64,000 nt of DNA from Caballeronia novacaledonica (lineage in GTDB: Bacteria; Pseudomonadota; Gammaproteobacteria; Burkholderiales; Burkholderiaceae). The translations under genes were made by a program, and so were the position numbers. The notes beneath the pieces are model-generated. The model was not told where the DNA came from. It saw only the letters and a program-made list of their open reading frames with translations, and searched no databases. The stretch's first letter is position 1. Every line of letters starts with the position of its first letter. The DNA lies in NCBI RefSeq assembly GCF_900258035.1, contig NZ_OGTP01000022.1:38308-102307 (forward strand). Direction: 5' to 3'. This document shows, in pieces, positions 17,331 to 25,630 of this stretch.

Positions 17331-18839
17331 TTATTCGGCCTGTTCGCGACTGCCCGCGAGATCGCGCCCGCGCGATGCGCCGATCAGGCGGCGGCCTTGC
17401 GGACCATGCACGGCGTCGGGTTCGGGAAAGCGCCACAGCATCGTCAGATACAGCACGCCGCCCACGACGAACGACACCGGCACGCTGAGATCGCAGCCGC
17501 CCGCAAGCGCGCCCAGCGGCCCGACGAACTGTCCCGGCAGATTCACGAACGCGAGACCGATGAACGCCGCCGGCAGCCACGCGCCCATTGCGCGCCAGTT
17601 CCAGCCATGCGTGAACCAGTAGTGGCCGCCGCGCTCGCCGCGATTGAACACTTGCAGATCGTCGGCGAGATAGAAGCCGCCGCGCTGCACGAAGCCGATC
17701 ACCATGATCGCCATCCACGGGCAACTGAACGTGCAGATGAGCGTCGAGAACGTCGCCACGCTTTCCACGAGGTTGAACGCAAAGCGGCCCGCGAAAATGA
17801 AGCCGATGGCGAGCGTGCCGATCAGCGCCGTCGCACGCACGCGATTGAGGTACTTCGGAAACATGCTCGACATGTCGAGGCCCGTGCCGTAGAGCGCGGT
17901 CGTGCCCGTGGACATCCCGCCGATGATCGCGATGAGACACATCGGCAAGAGGAACCAGCGCGGCGACACCGCGAGCAGACCGCCCACGTAATCGTTCGAG
18001 CCGATGTAGCTCGGCGCCTGCGTCGCGATGATCGTCGCGGTCGCGAGGCCGAAGAAGAACGGCACGAACGTCGCGATCTGCGCGGCGAACACGGCGCCCA
18101 TCACGCGATGCCGCGGCGTCGAGCGCGGAATGTAGCGCGCCCAGTCGCCGAGCGTCGAAGCGAACGAAACGGGATTGCTGAGCGCCACCAGCGCCGCGCC
18201 GATGAACGCGGCCCAGAAGCCCGCGCCGCCGTGATGGAGCGTGCCCGCGTAGTGCATGTCGAAGGCCTTCGCGAACGCGAACGCGCCGAGCACGAACATG
18301 AGGCTCGCCGCCCACACGGCGATCTTGTTGACCCACAGCATGAAGCGAAAGCCGTAGATGCACACGATCAGCACGAGCACTGCGAACACCATGTACGCGG
18401 TGCCGAGCGTCCACGGATTGACCGGCAGGCCCACCATGTCGTGCGCGCCGCCGACGAGCGCATCGCCCGAACTCCACACCGCGAGCGAGAAGAAAGCGAC
18501 CGACGTGAGCACCGCGAGAAACGAGCCGACGATACGTCCGTGAATGCCGAAGTGCGCGCCCGACGACACCGGATCGCTCGTGCCGTTGCGCGGCCCGAAC
18601 AGGCTCATCGGCGCGAGAATGCAGGTGCCCGCGAGCACGCCGAGCACGATGGCCCACAGGCTCGCCTCGAACGAAAGCCCGACGAGAATCGGAAAGCTGC
18701 CGAGCACCGACGTCGAAAACGTGTTGCAGCCGCCGAACAGCAGCCGGAACAGATCGATTGGCCGCGCGTATCGCGAAGCGTCGGGAATGCGCTCGAAACC
18801 GAATGTTTCGACCTGCGTAATACTGGTGTTGTCTGCCAT
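17331..18839 (-). CDS. NCS1-family permease (purine/cytosine/allantoin type)
   Basis: A 502-residue transporter with about twelve transmembrane segments. The N-terminal GFERIPDASRYARPIDLFRLLFGG and FSTSVLGSFPI resemble nucleobase:cation symporter-1 proteins. It has a good AAAGGAG before the ATG at 18839. The NCS1 family takes up nucleobases, hydantoins, allantoin and related N-rich solutes. Its neighbours (amine oxidase, ureohydrolase, aldehyde dehydrogenase) suggest a guanidino or amine substrate instead of a nucleobase, but this is inference. It lies between a LysR gene and the porin in one transcription unit. Confidence 0.85.
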   Translation of the reverse strand: MADNTSITQVETFGFERIPDASRYARPIDLFRLLFGGCNTFSTSVLGSFPILVGLSFEASLWAIVLGVLAGTCILAPMSLFGPRNGTSDPVSSGAHFGIHGRIVGSFLAVLTSVAFFSLAVWSSGDALVGGAHDMVGLPVNPWTLGTAYMVFAVLVLIVCIYGFRFMLWVNKIAVWAASLMFVLGAFAFAKAFDMHYAGTLHHGGAGFWAAFIGAALVALSNPVSFASTLGDWARYIPRSTPRHRVMGAVFAAQIATFVPFFFGLATATIIATQAPSYIGSNDYVGGLLAVSPRWFLLPMCLIAIIGGMSTGTTALYGTGLDMSSMFPKYLNRVRATALIGTLAIGFIFAGRFAFNLVESVATFSTLICTFSCPWMAIMVIGFVQRGGFYLADDLQVFNRGERGGHYWFTHGWNWRAMGAWLPAAFIGLAFVNLPGQFVGPLGALAGGCDLSVPVSFVVGGVLYLTMLWRFPEPDAVHGPQGRRLIGASRGRDLAGSREQAE

Positions 18840-18898
18840 CGTCTCACTCCTTTGAGGCGCCGTCCGGCATCGGCCGGCTGACGCACTTTCGTTATCGG

Positions 18899-19852
18899 TC
18901 ACGTCTCTACTGCATGTTCCGGCTGATCCAGGCGGCACTCGCGTTCGTTCGAGCGCATGCCATAGACGCCGAAAAGGTCTTCACAGAAGGCGCGGACGAT
19001 CGGCTTGTCGGCCATGCCGCGCTTCATCGCGAGATGCAGCGGCACGTCGAAGCCGAACGCGGTGCGCCCCAGCACGCGGATCAGTCCGCGCTGCTCGAAA
19101 GGTTCGGCGTGATGCGTGGGCAGATAGCCGATATGACTGCCCGACAGAATCAGCACCGTGGCCGCGTCGATGTTGTCCGCGATGGCCGTCACGCGGCGCT
19201 CGCCGATGCCCGCCAGCTCTTCGGGCACGGGATAGCTGCGCCAGATCCAGTCGTGCGCGCGCAGATCGTCGAACGTCACGTGCGGATCGGCGTGAAAAAG
19301 CGGATGCCCGCGCCCGCAGCAAATCACTTGCCGCTCGCTGAAAAGCCTGCTGTACGACAGCCCCGCGACGCGATGCCAGAAGTAACCGATCGCGATATCG
19401 AGCTGCTGATTGACGAGGCTTTCCTCGAGCTCCTGCGGCGGCGCGACATGCATCGCGAAACGCACGGCCTGATCGCGCTTGCGAAATGCGCCGATGGCTT
19501 CGGCGAGCCGCGTGTTCTCCACATGCGACGCCTGCCCGATCAAGCCGATCGACAGCGTGCCGACGAGCTTGCGGTCGATATCGCGCACCTGAGCGACGAA
19601 TTGCGATGTCGCCGCGATCAGCGCCCGCGCCGACGTCACGAAGCGCTCGCCTTGCGACGTGAGCCGGAACCCGCCGCGCCCGCGTTCGCAGAGCCGGAAG
19701 CCCATGCGCGCTTCCAGCGCCGACAACTGCGAGCTGATGGTCGACTGGCGCACGCCGAGCGTCGCCTCGGCGGCGGTGATGCCGCGCGCGTCGACGACCG
19801 CGAGAAAGACGCGCACGAGGCGCAGGTCGAGATCGGAGGTATTGGAGAACAT
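18899..19852 (-). CDS. LysR-family transcriptional regulator
   Basis: A 317-residue LysR protein: N-terminal winged helix (LRLVRVFLAVVDARGITAAEA, then RQSTISSQLSALE near 40-52) and a substrate-binding effector domain from about residue 95. Unlike most LysR genes it is not divergent. It lies 15 bp after the FAD oxidase gene and 59 bp before the permease gene in the same direction. It probably tunes the same operon, possibly as an autoregulator, alongside the LuxR-type protein at 21940. The effector is unknown. Confidence 0.88.
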   Translation of the reverse strand: MFSNTSDLDLRLVRVFLAVVDARGITAAEATLGVRQSTISSQLSALEARMGFRLCERGRGGFRLTSQGERFVTSARALIAATSQFVAQVRDIDRKLVGTLSIGLIGQASHVENTRLAEAIGAFRKRDQAVRFAMHVAPPQELEESLVNQQLDIAIGYFWHRVAGLSYSRLFSERQVICCGRGHPLFHADPHVTFDDLRAHDWIWRSYPVPEELAGIGERRVTAIADNIDAATVLILSGSHIGYLPTHHAEPFEQRGLIRVLGRTAFGFDVPLHLAMKRGMADKPIVRAFCEDLFGVYGMRSNERECRLDQPEHAVET

Positions 19853-19867
19853 ACGGTTACGCCGCCG

Positions 19868-21340
19868 TCACATGGGAAAGCCCATCGCCTTGATGCCTTT
19901 TATCCACGCGCGCTTCCAGCCGCCTTCGGCATCGGCGCCATCGAAGGCGTGGAACGTCACCTTCGCGGCCAGCCATCGCACCGGCTCGGGCGGGATGTAC
20001 GTCGGGCTCTGATTGGCGATGTCGAGCGTGCGCTCGGGGCTTTCGCGATCGAACAGGATGTTGAGGCCCATGAACGCGCCGAAGCGGCTCGCGGCCACGC
20101 CGAAACCCGTATAGCCCGCGACGAACACGGCCTTGTCGCCGAGATAGCGCTTCGCGAACACCGAACCGCGCGAGCAATAGTCGATCGGACCGCCCCACGC
20201 ATGCGAGAAACGCACGTCGCTCAGTTGCGGAAAGGTCTTGTAGAACGCTTGCGCGAGACGGTGGTAGGTGTCGCGTTTCTGGTCGCGCGGCGGATTGGGG
20301 TCGCCGTCGAAGTGATAGCTCACGAGACCGCCGAAGATGATGTTGTTGTTCTTCGTGAGGCGGAAATAGTTGAGCTGCGTGCGCGTGTCGTAGATGCCCT
20401 GGCGCTGCTTCCAGCCGATGCGCGACAGTTGCTCGTCGGTGAGCGGCTCGGTCGCGAGCACGTGATCGCGCACCTGCAATACGCGCCGGTTGATGTCGGG
20501 AATGCCCACTTTCGCGGTGCCGCTGCCGAACACGACGCGCGGCGCGCGCACGCTGCCTTCGGGCGTCTTCACGAAGACGGTTTCGCCTTCGTCGCCGACG
20601 CTCGTCAACGGGCTGTGTTCGTAGAGCCGCACGCCGAGTGCGAGCGCCGCGCGCTTGAGACCCCACGCGAGCTTGGCCGGATGCACGATGCCGCTGCGAT
20701 TGCGCGACCAGAGCGCACCCGCGAACAGCGGCGAATCGAGCTGTTCGCGCGTGGCCGCCGCATCGAGCAACACGACGTCGTGGCCATACGACTTGTGCAG
20801 ATCGTGATCGGCGCGCAGATGCTCGATGTGCTCCGGATCGACGGCCACCGTCATCTCGCCGTTCCATTCGATATCGGCGTCGATGCCATAGCGTTTGAGC
20901 GTGTCCTCGAAGCCGTCGAGATTGCGCTGGCCGAACGCTTCGAGCTCCGCGATATCGTCCGGGAACACGCGCACCGCGTTGGGCAGGCCGTGCATCACCG
21001 AAGTCGAGATGATGCCGCCCGCGCGCCCCGACGCGCCGTGCGCGACCCGGCCCGCTTCGATCAGCACGACGTCGAGTGCGGGCATCTGTTCCTTCGCCTG
21101 CACGGCGGCCCACAAACCCGTGAAGCCGCCGCCGACGATCAGCAAATCCGCGCGGGTGTCGCCCACGAGCGCCGGCTCGGCGGGCGGCTCGGCGGGATTG
21201 TCGAGCCAGTAAGGAAAGAGCTTCGTGCGGGCGAGCGCTTCTTCGACGCTCAGTTTGACCGGCACGCGGCGCGCGGCTCTCGACGAGACGGGCGTAGGCG
21301 CGGCGATGTCCGCTTCGAAAAATTGGGCGCTTTCATTCAT
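19868..21340 (-). CDS. FAD-dependent amine oxidase/oxidoreductase (DAO family, PuuB-like)
   Basis: A 490-residue flavoprotein. The dinucleotide-binding GGGFTGLWAA lies near residues 70-79, and GYTGFGVAASRFGA near the C-terminus is the second FAD contact of the D-amino-acid oxidase fold. The N-terminal 60 residues (KLFPYWLDNP) resemble gamma-glutamylputrescine oxidase proteins. It probably oxidises a primary amine to the aldehyde with release of ammonia and hydrogen peroxide. The start at 21340 gives the usual family length. It is 53 bp downstream of the cupin gene, so both probably share one message, and the aldehyde dehydrogenase at 23866 could take its product. Confidence 0.82.
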   Translation of the reverse strand: MNESAQFFEADIAAPTPVSSRAARRVPVKLSVEEALARTKLFPYWLDNPAEPPAEPALVGDTRADLLIVGGGFTGLWAAVQAKEQMPALDVVLIEAGRVAHGASGRAGGIISTSVMHGLPNAVRVFPDDIAELEAFGQRNLDGFEDTLKRYGIDADIEWNGEMTVAVDPEHIEHLRADHDLHKSYGHDVVLLDAAATREQLDSPLFAGALWSRNRSGIVHPAKLAWGLKRAALALGVRLYEHSPLTSVGDEGETVFVKTPEGSVRAPRVVFGSGTAKVGIPDINRRVLQVRDHVLATEPLTDEQLSRIGWKQRQGIYDTRTQLNYFRLTKNNNIIFGGLVSYHFDGDPNPPRDQKRDTYHRLAQAFYKTFPQLSDVRFSHAWGGPIDYCSRGSVFAKRYLGDKAVFVAGYTGFGVAASRFGAFMGLNILFDRESPERTLDIANQSPTYIPPEPVRWLAAKVTFHAFDGADAEGGWKRAWIKGIKAMGFPM

Positions 21341-21393
21341 GATGGACTTCCTCTTCGGACGCGGTGCGCACACCGCGCCGCCTGCGACGGTGA

Positions 21394-21738
21394 TTACCGC
21401 GGTTCGAGCACGACGTAGAACTTCTTCGCGTCTTCGATGGTTTCCCAGCGCCCCGCGAAGCCCGCGGGCAGCAGATAGCCCTGCCCCGCCGTGAATTCCT
21501 TGCGTCCGCCGTTCAGGTCGATCAGCGCGACCTTTCCTTCGACGAGCCAGACCGCTTCGTCGGCGGTCGTCGCGGGGAAATCGACGGCGCCGACCTTGCC
21601 TTCCCACCAGCCGATCACGTAATTGCCGCTCTGGCCTTCGGCCGCGCGCCAGTCGCTTTCGTCCATGCCGTAGTCGAGCCGCGTGAACTGCCCAATGCCT
21701 TCGCCCAGCGGCGCGATGTCCTGAATCAGCTTGCTCAT
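21394..21738 (-). CDS. Cupin-domain protein (DUF861 type)
   Basis: A 114-residue single cupin. GWWEGKVGAVDFPATTADEAVWLVEGKVAL spans the first cupin motif and GYLLPAGFAGRWET the second, but the usual metal-binding histidines are missing. It may therefore bind a small molecule without metal chemistry. It is the first gene of the minus-strand operon and often accompanies DAO-type oxidases. An accessory or sensing role is an inference. Confidence 0.8.
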   Translation of the reverse strand: MSKLIQDIAPLGEGIGQFTRLDYGMDESDWRAAEGQSGNYVIGWWEGKVGAVDFPATTADEAVWLVEGKVALIDLNGGRKEFTAGQGYLLPAGFAGRWETIEDAKKFYVVLEPR

Positions 21739-21766
21739 GTGCTTCCCTTGTTGCGTCGGTTATCAA

Positions 21767-21795
21767 TGAATCGGTGCGCCAAAGTTACCGATTCA
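21767..21795. promoter_or_regulatory. Perfect 9-bp inverted repeat, candidate operator
   Basis: TGAATCGGT (21767-21775) and ACCGATTCA (21787-21795) are separated by 11 bases. The repeat sits 28 bp upstream of the cupin start and 145 bp upstream of the LuxR-type gene, in the divergent spacer. It is the best candidate for the binding site of the adjacent LuxR-type or LysR regulator. Confidence 0.5.
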
Positions 21796-21810
21796 CGACG
21801 CCCCGGTATG

Positions 21811-21826
21811 CCCCCCCGCGGGGGGG
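21811..21826. repeat. 16-bp perfect palindrome of C7-GC-G7
   Basis: Seven C, then GC, then seven G, in the divergent spacer between the cupin and LuxR-type genes. It is only 16 bases after the inverted repeat at 21767-21795. It could be a regulatory element or a slippage-prone tract. Confidence 0.6.
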
Positions 21827-21892
21827 ACAAGCTGCGTTTAGCAAAGCGCGGGTAAATACCTAGATTTGCTGAAAACCCCTTGTGGCAGGGGC

Positions 21893-21898
21893 TATAAC
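21893..21898 (+). promoter_or_regulatory. Candidate -10 element (TATAAC) for the LuxR-type gene
   Basis: TATAAC lies 42 bases before the ATG at 21940, which makes the earlier ATG at 21901 an unlikely start since it would be almost at the transcription start. No clear -35 is visible at normal spacing, which fits an activator-dependent promoter. Confidence 0.35.
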
Positions 21899-21939
21899 GC
21901 ATGGTCTACAATCGAAGGGACTTTTCTTCGCGGCGCGCC

Positions 21940-22785
21940 ATGCTGCTCAACGTACCCCCGCTCAATCAGGATCAAGCCGAGTTCCCGCTCTCGTTCAAGA
22001 CGCTTGGCAAAGTCATCGAAGCTGTCGGCACACCGGATTTCGTGCCGCGTCTCACGCTGCTTCTCAACGAAGTCGTGCCGCTCAATGTCGTGCATATCGA
22101 GCGTTCGCGTGTCGATCGCAGCAAGCCCACGGGCTTTCGCTGCGAATGGATCGGCAGCAGCGGCGTGGGCATGGACACGGGCGTGATCTCCGAAGTCATG
22201 ACGCTCTACTACGACCGCTTCTACGACAGCGATCCGCTCTTCGCGGGCATTCGCGGCAAGATCGGCACGCTGCTCGTGGTGCGCGACATCGGCGCGATAC
22301 CGCCGGGCGAATTTCGCCAGCGCCTCTTCGACGAAGCGCTCATCGCGCACGAATGCGTGCTCGCGCGCGGCACGCCTCACGCGCAGGATTCCATCGCGCT
22401 CGAACGCGCACTCGACGCGCCGCCGTTCACGCTCGCCGAGATGAACCGCTTTCGCAACGTGAGCGAGTTCCTGTTTCCGCTGCTGGAGTTGCACGCATCG
22501 ACGAGCGCCGCGAAACGCGTCGCGCATCCGACTTCGTTCCTGCACCCGCTCGCGCAATTCGACGCCCGCATCGCCGCCGACGACGTGCGCCTGTCCAAGC
22601 GCGAATACGAAATCTGCACGCATCTCATCACGGGCCGCACGGTGCCGGAAGCGGCGGAGATCATCGGCGTGCGCATCGGCACGGCGGAGTCGTATGTGAA
22701 GCGCGCGTTCGCGAAGCTCGGCGTGCGCACCAAGCGCGACCTCATCGCGTGGGGCCAGGCTTGCCCCCGTCTGACGGTCACGTGA
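21940..22785 (+). CDS. LuxR-family transcriptional regulator (solo)
   Basis: A 281-residue regulator with a C-terminal LuxR helix-turn-helix (about residues 210-270: LSKREYEICTHLITGRTVPEAAEIIGV, then ESYVKRAFAKLGV). The N-terminal 190 residues do not look like an acyl-homoserine-lactone domain or a receiver domain and are unassigned. No synthase gene is nearby. It diverges from the cupin-oxidase operon and precedes the ureohydrolase gene by 112 bp, so it most likely controls this catabolic module. The ATG at 21940 is preferred over 21901 because of the -10 position, though the AAGGGA at 21915 is further from it than usual. Confidence 0.82.
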   Translation: MLLNVPPLNQDQAEFPLSFKTLGKVIEAVGTPDFVPRLTLLLNEVVPLNVVHIERSRVDRSKPTGFRCEWIGSSGVGMDTGVISEVMTLYYDRFYDSDPLFAGIRGKIGTLLVVRDIGAIPPGEFRQRLFDEALIAHECVLARGTPHAQDSIALERALDAPPFTLAEMNRFRNVSEFLFPLLELHASTSAAKRVAHPTSFLHPLAQFDARIAADDVRLSKREYEICTHLITGRTVPEAAEIIGVRIGTAESYVKRAFAKLGVRTKRDLIAWGQACPRLTVT

Positions 22786-22791
22786 AGCGCC

Positions 22792-22819
22792 GTTCACATC
22801 GAACCGGCTCGATGTGAAC
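22792..22819. repeat. 11-bp perfect hairpin between the LuxR-type and ureohydrolase genes
   Basis: GTTCACATCGA (22792-22802) and TCGATGTGAAC (22809-22819) with a 6-base loop. It lies 7 bp after the LuxR-type stop. There is no T run after it, so it could be an operator for the ureohydrolase gene or a weak terminator. Confidence 0.5.
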
Positions 22820-22897
22820 ATTTCGACTTCGTGATTTGCGAGGCTGTCCCGTCGCCTAACATCGCCCCGTCCACATAACGATGACGGGAGACGTGCC

Positions 22898-23869
22898 ATG
22901 CAGCGCGAACTCAACCAGCCGCTCGGCGGCAACGACATGCCGCGCTTCGGCGGCATTGCAACCATGATGCGCCTGCCTCAGGCGAACAGCACCGAAGGTC
23001 TCGACGCGTGTTTCGTCGGCGTGCCGCTCGATATCGGCACGTCGAACCGCTCGGGCGCGCGCTTCGGCCCGCGCCAGATCCGTTCGGAATCGGTGCTGCT
23101 GCGTCCCTACAACATGGCGACGCGCGCCGCGCCGTTCGATTCGCTGCAAGTGGCCGATATCGGCGACGTCGCCACCAATCCCTACGATTTGAAGGACTCG
23201 ATCCGCCTGATCGAATCGGCCTACGACGCGATCGTCGCGAACGGCTGCCGGCCGATCACGCTGGGCGGCGATCACACGATCGCGTGGCCGATCCTGCGCG
23301 CATTGCACAAGAAGTACGGCAAGGTCGCCGTCGTGCATGTCGATGCCCACGCCGACGTCAACGACACGATGTTCGGCGAGAAGATCGCGCACGGCACGCC
23401 GTTTCGCCGCGCGGTGGAAGATGGCCTGCTTCAATGCGACAAGGTCACGCAAATCGGCTTGCGCGGCACCGGTTATCACGCCGACGACTTCGACTGGTGC
23501 CGCGAACAGGGCTTCACGGTCGTGCAGGCCGAAGCGTGCTGGAACAGGTCGCTCGCGCCGCTGATGGAAGAAGTGCGCGCGCGCGTGGGCGACGCGCCCG
23601 TTTATCTGAGCTTCGATATCGACGGACTCGACCCCTCGTTCGCGCCCGGCACCGGCACGCCCGAAGTGGGCGGCCTGACGGTGCAGCAAGGGCTCGAAAT
23701 CGTGCGCGGCATGAAGGGATTGAACGTCGTGGGCGCGGATCTCGTCGAGGTGTCGCCGCCTTACGATCAGGCCGGCACGACGGCGCTCGTCGGCGCGAAT
23801 CTCGCGTTCGAAATGCTCTGCGTGATGCCGGGCGTCAACTACCGTCGCGCCATCCAGGGACAATCATGA
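22898..23869 (+). CDS. Ureohydrolase: guanidinobutyrase/agmatinase family
   Basis: A 323-residue manganese ureohydrolase that splits urea from a guanidino compound. The metal ligands are complete: His126 in GGDHT, Asp149, His151 and Asp153 in DAHADVND, Asp240 and Asp242 in SFDIDGLDP. Length and sequence fit the agmatinase, guanidinobutyrase and guanidinopropionase group, and the specificity loop cannot be read reliably. The next gene is an aldehyde dehydrogenase overlapping by ATGA, and an amine oxidase is divergent nearby. That makes 4-guanidinobutyrate, made from agmatine by oxidation, an attractive substrate (inference). Confidence 0.88.
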   Translation: MQRELNQPLGGNDMPRFGGIATMMRLPQANSTEGLDACFVGVPLDIGTSNRSGARFGPRQIRSESVLLRPYNMATRAAPFDSLQVADIGDVATNPYDLKDSIRLIESAYDAIVANGCRPITLGGDHTIAWPILRALHKKYGKVAVVHVDAHADVNDTMFGEKIAHGTPFRRAVEDGLLQCDKVTQIGLRGTGYHADDFDWCREQGFTVVQAEACWNRSLAPLMEEVRARVGDAPVYLSFDIDGLDPSFAPGTGTPEVGGLTVQQGLEIVRGMKGLNVVGADLVEVSPPYDQAGTTALVGANLAFEMLCVMPGVNYRRAIQGQS

Positions 23870-25335
23870 ACATTCGCGACAATCACTCGATCCTGCTGCC
23901 CGCCGCGACGATCGCGGGTACGCGCCATGGCGCACCGAACCGGGACGCGGGTAACGCGATTCACAATGCATCGACGGGCGAGGTCATCGGCTGGCAGGAA
24001 CACGCCGATGCCGGGCAAGTCGATGCCGCCGTGCGTGCGGCGCGCGCCGCGCTCGATGCATGGCGAAACCGCACGCCTGCTTCGCGCGGCGCGGTGCTGC
24101 GCAAGATCGCCGAACTGCTCGCGGCGGACCGCGCGCGTCTCTCGGCGATGCAGCAGCAGGTGAGCGGCAAACCGCCGTTCGAAGCCGACACCGACGTCAG
24201 CGACGCCATCGCCACGTTCGAGTACTACGCGGACCTGTGCGCGGACGGTTCGCTCTTCGCCGCCGACACGCTCGCCTTGCCCGACCACACCGTGACCGGC
24301 GAGCGTCATTACGAAGCAGTCGGCGTGGCCGCGCTGATCGTGCCGTGGAATTTCCCGATGGTCACGACCTCGTGGAAGATCGCGCCCGCGCTCGCGGCGG
24401 GCTGCACCGTGGTGTTGAAGCCGTCCGAATTCACCTCGCCGGTCGAGCACAGGCTTGCGGAGATCATGGCGGCGGCGGGCGTGCCCGACGGCGTCGTGAA
24501 TCTCGTGAACGGCGGCGGCGAAGTGGGCGCGCGGCTCGCGGCGCATCCGCTCATCGACAAGATTTCGTTCACGGGCAGCACGGCCGTGGGCCGCATGGTC
24601 ATGCAGACGGCGGCGCAGGACATGAAGCGCGTGACGCTCGAACTCGGCGGGAAATCGGCGCTGATCGTGCGCGCCGACGCGGACATCGAACATGCGGTCG
24701 CGCTCGCGGTGGGCGGCGCGTTCACGAACGCGGGGCAGATGTGTTCGGCCACGTCGCGCATCATCGTGCACGACGATGTCTATCGCAAGTTCATGGCCGC
24801 CTTCGAAGCGGCGGTGCGCGCGCTCGTGGTGGCGTCGCCGCAAACGGAAAACGTCGCGATGGGTCCGCTCGTTTCCCGTGCGCAGCGCACGCGCGTCGAA
24901 GCGCTGCTCGCGCAAGGCGTCGCCGACGGTGCGAAGATCGCGTTCAGCGGCACGCTCGACAGTGCCTGTGCGGAAGGCTTTTTCATGGCGCCGGTCGTCA
25001 TCGCCGAACCGGATACGGCAAACGTAGTGTGGACGGAGGAAGTGTTCGGGCCGGTCGCGTGCGTGAAATCGTTCCGGACCGACGATGAAGCCATCGCGCT
25101 CGCCAACGCCACGCGCTATGGTCTCGTGGCGACGGTCGTCACGCGCGATGACGAAGCGGCACGCCGCTATCGCGATGCGCTGCGCGTGGGCCTCGTATGG
25201 ATCAACACACCGCAACTGATCTTTCCGCAAGTGTGCTGGGGCGGACTCGGTTTGAGCGGCGTCGGTCGTGAACTCGGTGTGGCCGGGTTGCGGAGCTATC
25301 AGGAATTGCGTCATACGATCGTGTCGCGCGGATAG
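23866..25335 (+). CDS. NAD-dependent aldehyde dehydrogenase (amino/guanidino-aldehyde type)
   Basis: A 489-residue aldehyde dehydrogenase superfamily enzyme. Asn162 in PWNFP, Lys185 in KPSE, Glu259 in ELGGKS and the nucleophile Cys293 in GQMCSATS are all present. It resembles betaine-aldehyde and aminobutyraldehyde dehydrogenases. The ATG overlaps the ureohydrolase stop by 4 bp; open frame further upstream is out-of-frame noise inside that gene. It probably oxidises the aldehyde made by the FAD oxidase at 19868-21340 to the acid used by the ureohydrolase. Confidence 0.88.
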   Translation: MNIRDNHSILLPAATIAGTRHGAPNRDAGNAIHNASTGEVIGWQEHADAGQVDAAVRAARAALDAWRNRTPASRGAVLRKIAELLAADRARLSAMQQQVSGKPPFEADTDVSDAIATFEYYADLCADGSLFAADTLALPDHTVTGERHYEAVGVAALIVPWNFPMVTTSWKIAPALAAGCTVVLKPSEFTSPVEHRLAEIMAAAGVPDGVVNLVNGGGEVGARLAAHPLIDKISFTGSTAVGRMVMQTAAQDMKRVTLELGGKSALIVRADADIEHAVALAVGGAFTNAGQMCSATSRIIVHDDVYRKFMAAFEAAVRALVVASPQTENVAMGPLVSRAQRTRVEALLAQGVADGAKIAFSGTLDSACAEGFFMAPVVIAEPDTANVVWTEEVFGPVACVKSFRTDDEAIALANATRYGLVATVVTRDDEAARRYRDALRVGLVWINTPQLIFPQVCWGGLGLSGVGRELGVAGLRSYQELRHTIVSRG

Positions 25336-25350
25336 CGTCGCATAAGCGCT

Positions 25351-25395
25351 TACAGTCGATAAGCTGTAAATCGATTTTACAGCTTAGCGACTGTA
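25351..25395. repeat. 20-bp near-perfect inverted repeat
   Basis: The arms 25351-25370 and 25376-25395 match at 19 of 20 positions around a 5-base spacer. Each arm also contains an AAGCTGT/ACAGCTT block. It lies 15 bp after the aldehyde dehydrogenase stop and directly before the isochorismatase fragment. There is no T run, so it is not a classical terminator; an operator of the lost gene or the scar of a rearrangement are alternatives. Confidence 0.6.
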
Positions 25396-25405
25396 GGAGT
25401 ATGCG

Positions 25406-25630
25406 GTGGACGATTCCGTGAAAACACGCGGCTACGACACGATCCTCGTTAGCGACGCCCACACGACCGAGGACATGACGCAATGGGGCGCGCCGCCGCC
25501 GGAAGCCGTGATACCCCACACCAACCTGTACTGGCGCAATCAAAGAGCGCCGGGCCGCGCGGGCGGCGTCATCGAAAGCAGCGAAATCGACCTTCAACTC
25601 CCCTCCAGCTCCCCAAACAACCAGTCCTGA
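25406..25630 (+). pseudogene. C-terminal fragment of an isochorismatase-family cysteine hydrolase
   Basis: A GTG-started frame of 74 residues, with AGGAG 6 bases upstream. Residues 10-60 (YDTILVSDAHTTEDM, then WGAPPPEAVIPHTNLYW and APGRAGGVIES) are the C-terminal third of isochorismatase-like hydrolases. The N-terminal two thirds, including the catalytic Asp, Lys and Cys, are absent, so it cannot be active. The last 12 residues run into the LysR gene on the other strand. The break falls right at the inverted repeat. It could still be translated, but I call it a truncated remnant. Confidence 0.72.

Noticed and set aside
17307..18881. Plus-strand open frame of 524 codons opposite the NCS1 permease gene
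   Set aside because: Charged antisense shadow; the permease has twelve plausible helices and a good ribosome site.
22786..22897. Hairpin at 22792-22819 as a strong intrinsic terminator
   Set aside because: No T run follows on either strand, so termination is not supported.
22856..23863. Minus-strand open frame of 335 codons opposite the ureohydrolase gene
   Set aside because: No motif, while the ureohydrolase has all metal ligands.
25351..25395. Inverted repeat as a transposon end or attachment site
   Set aside because: No transposase, target-site duplication or matching second copy is visible, so I list it only as a repeat.
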